A DNA stretch of 64,000 nt from Serratia nematodiphila DZ0503SBS1 (GTDB lineage: Bacteria > Pseudomonadota > Gammaproteobacteria > Enterobacterales > Enterobacteriaceae): contig NZ_JPUX01000001.1 of NCBI RefSeq assembly GCF_000738675.1, positions 1,922,001 through 1,986,000 of the forward strand, given 5' to 3'. Numbering within the stretch: position 1 is the first letter of the stretch; every line of letters starts with the position of its first letter. Shown in pieces: positions 63,612 through 64,000 of this stretch. Position numbers and translations under genes: made by a program. The notes beneath the pieces were generated by a model that was given only the letters and a program-made list of their open reading frames with translations, made no database searches and was not told where the DNA came from.

Positions 63612-64000
63612 TCGCACTGCTGGAGCAGGCGGTGGCGCTTGGCGTGTTGCGCCCGCTGGACGTGCAGTTCGCCCGCGTGGTGGCGAACGAAGACGAGCCC
63701 GATATTTTGCTGGCCGCCGCCTGCCTGAGCGCAGAGGCGGGGGCCGGTCACGTCTGTCTGATGCTGGAGCAGCTGCAGGCGGATACGCTGTTTGAAGGGC
63801 GCCAACCGACGCTGGCGCTGGCGCTGTGGGAGGCGGCCGGGCGACCGGATAGCGAGCGTTGGCAGCAGCGCCTGGCGGCCAGCGCGGCGGTCGGGGACGG
63901 CAGTAGCGCTACGCCGCTGGTGCTGCGCGGGCCGCGCCTGTATCTGCAGCGCATGTGGCAAAACGAAGGTGAAGTGGCGGCGTTTATCGGCGGCGAAGGC
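63608..64000 (+). CDS. recD: RecBCD subunit alpha (RecD), 3'-truncated
   Basis: First 131 codons only; the window ends inside the gene. It starts in an ATGA overlap with recB (ATG 63608). The N-terminal region (MIALLEQAVALGVLRPLDVQFARVV, then EAGAGHVCLMLEQL) matches the RecD N-terminal domain that contacts RecC; the helicase motifs lie beyond the edge. Confidence 0.95.
   Translation, partial: MIALLEQAVALGVLRPLDVQFARVVANEDEPDILLAAACLSAEAGAGHVCLMLEQLQADTLFEGRQPTLALALWEAAGRPDSERWQQRLAASAAVGDGSSATPLVLRGPRLYLQRMWQNEGEVAAFIGGEG

Overview
The window is a contiguous piece of an enterobacterial chromosome, most likely Serratia (S. marcescens or a close relative). The genus is inferred from the GC-rich coding sequence, the close similarity of remembered housekeeping proteins to E. 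coli orthologues, and gene order. I ran no database search, so the species name is inference. Both ends cut genes: an acyltransferase-like gene at the left edge and recD at the right edge.

Accessory half, about 1-32.6 kb. (1) 1-8.8 kb: a tightly packed, co-directional operon with an acyltransferase-like protein, a C39-peptidase ABC exporter, a MacA/MacB pair, a TolC/NodT-type outer-membrane lipoprotein, a stand-alone beta-ketoacyl synthase and an acyl carrier protein, closed by a terminator. It looks like the distal part of a cluster that makes and exports an acylated or short-polyketide product. (2) 9.3-18.2 kb: a chaperone-usher fimbrial locus (pilin, chaperone, usher, two-domain adhesin, minor pilin, two LuxR-type regulators) bracketed by two FimB-like tyrosine recombinases. 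Between the first recombinase and the pilin gene lies a roughly 316-bp invertible element with 11-bp perfect (22-bp imperfect) inverted repeats. Its best promoter points away from the pilin gene, so the sequenced phase reads as OFF. (3) 18.5-22.1 kb: yojI exporter, the small genes ymiA and yciX, and a NimT/CynX-family exporter. (4) 22.6-27.3 kb: an aga-type PTS operon (agaR-agaZ-agaV-agaW-agaE-agaF) that lacks the deacetylase, the deaminase/isomerase and the catalytic aldolase subunit. (5) 27.3-32.6 kb: a YddA/SbmA-like ABC transporter, a TPR-like secreted protein, a DsbA-family thioredoxin-fold protein, a periplasmic metallo-beta-lactamase-fold protein and its divergent LysR regulator.

Core half, 32.6-64 kb. 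This is the Enterobacterales backbone lysR-lysA-galR-omr-aas-lplT-tas-ygdR-ygdQ-mutH-rppH-ptsP-lgt-thyA-ppdA-ppdB-ygdB-ppdC-recC-ptrA-recB-recD, in the order I know from E. coli. Two insertions interrupt it: a HigB/HigA-type toxin-antitoxin pair between lysA and galR, and a BisC-like molybdoenzyme between galR and the omr small RNA gene. Only one omr copy is seen. The 700-bp mutH-rppH gap carries two perfect DnaA boxes and several near matches.

No rRNA, tRNA, CRISPR array, insertion sequence or prophage was seen. The most interesting signals are the fimbrial switch and its asymmetric recombination half-sites, the ketosynthase/ACP/dual-exporter operon at the left edge, the toxin-antitoxin module with an operator laid over its promoter, and the DnaA-box cluster.
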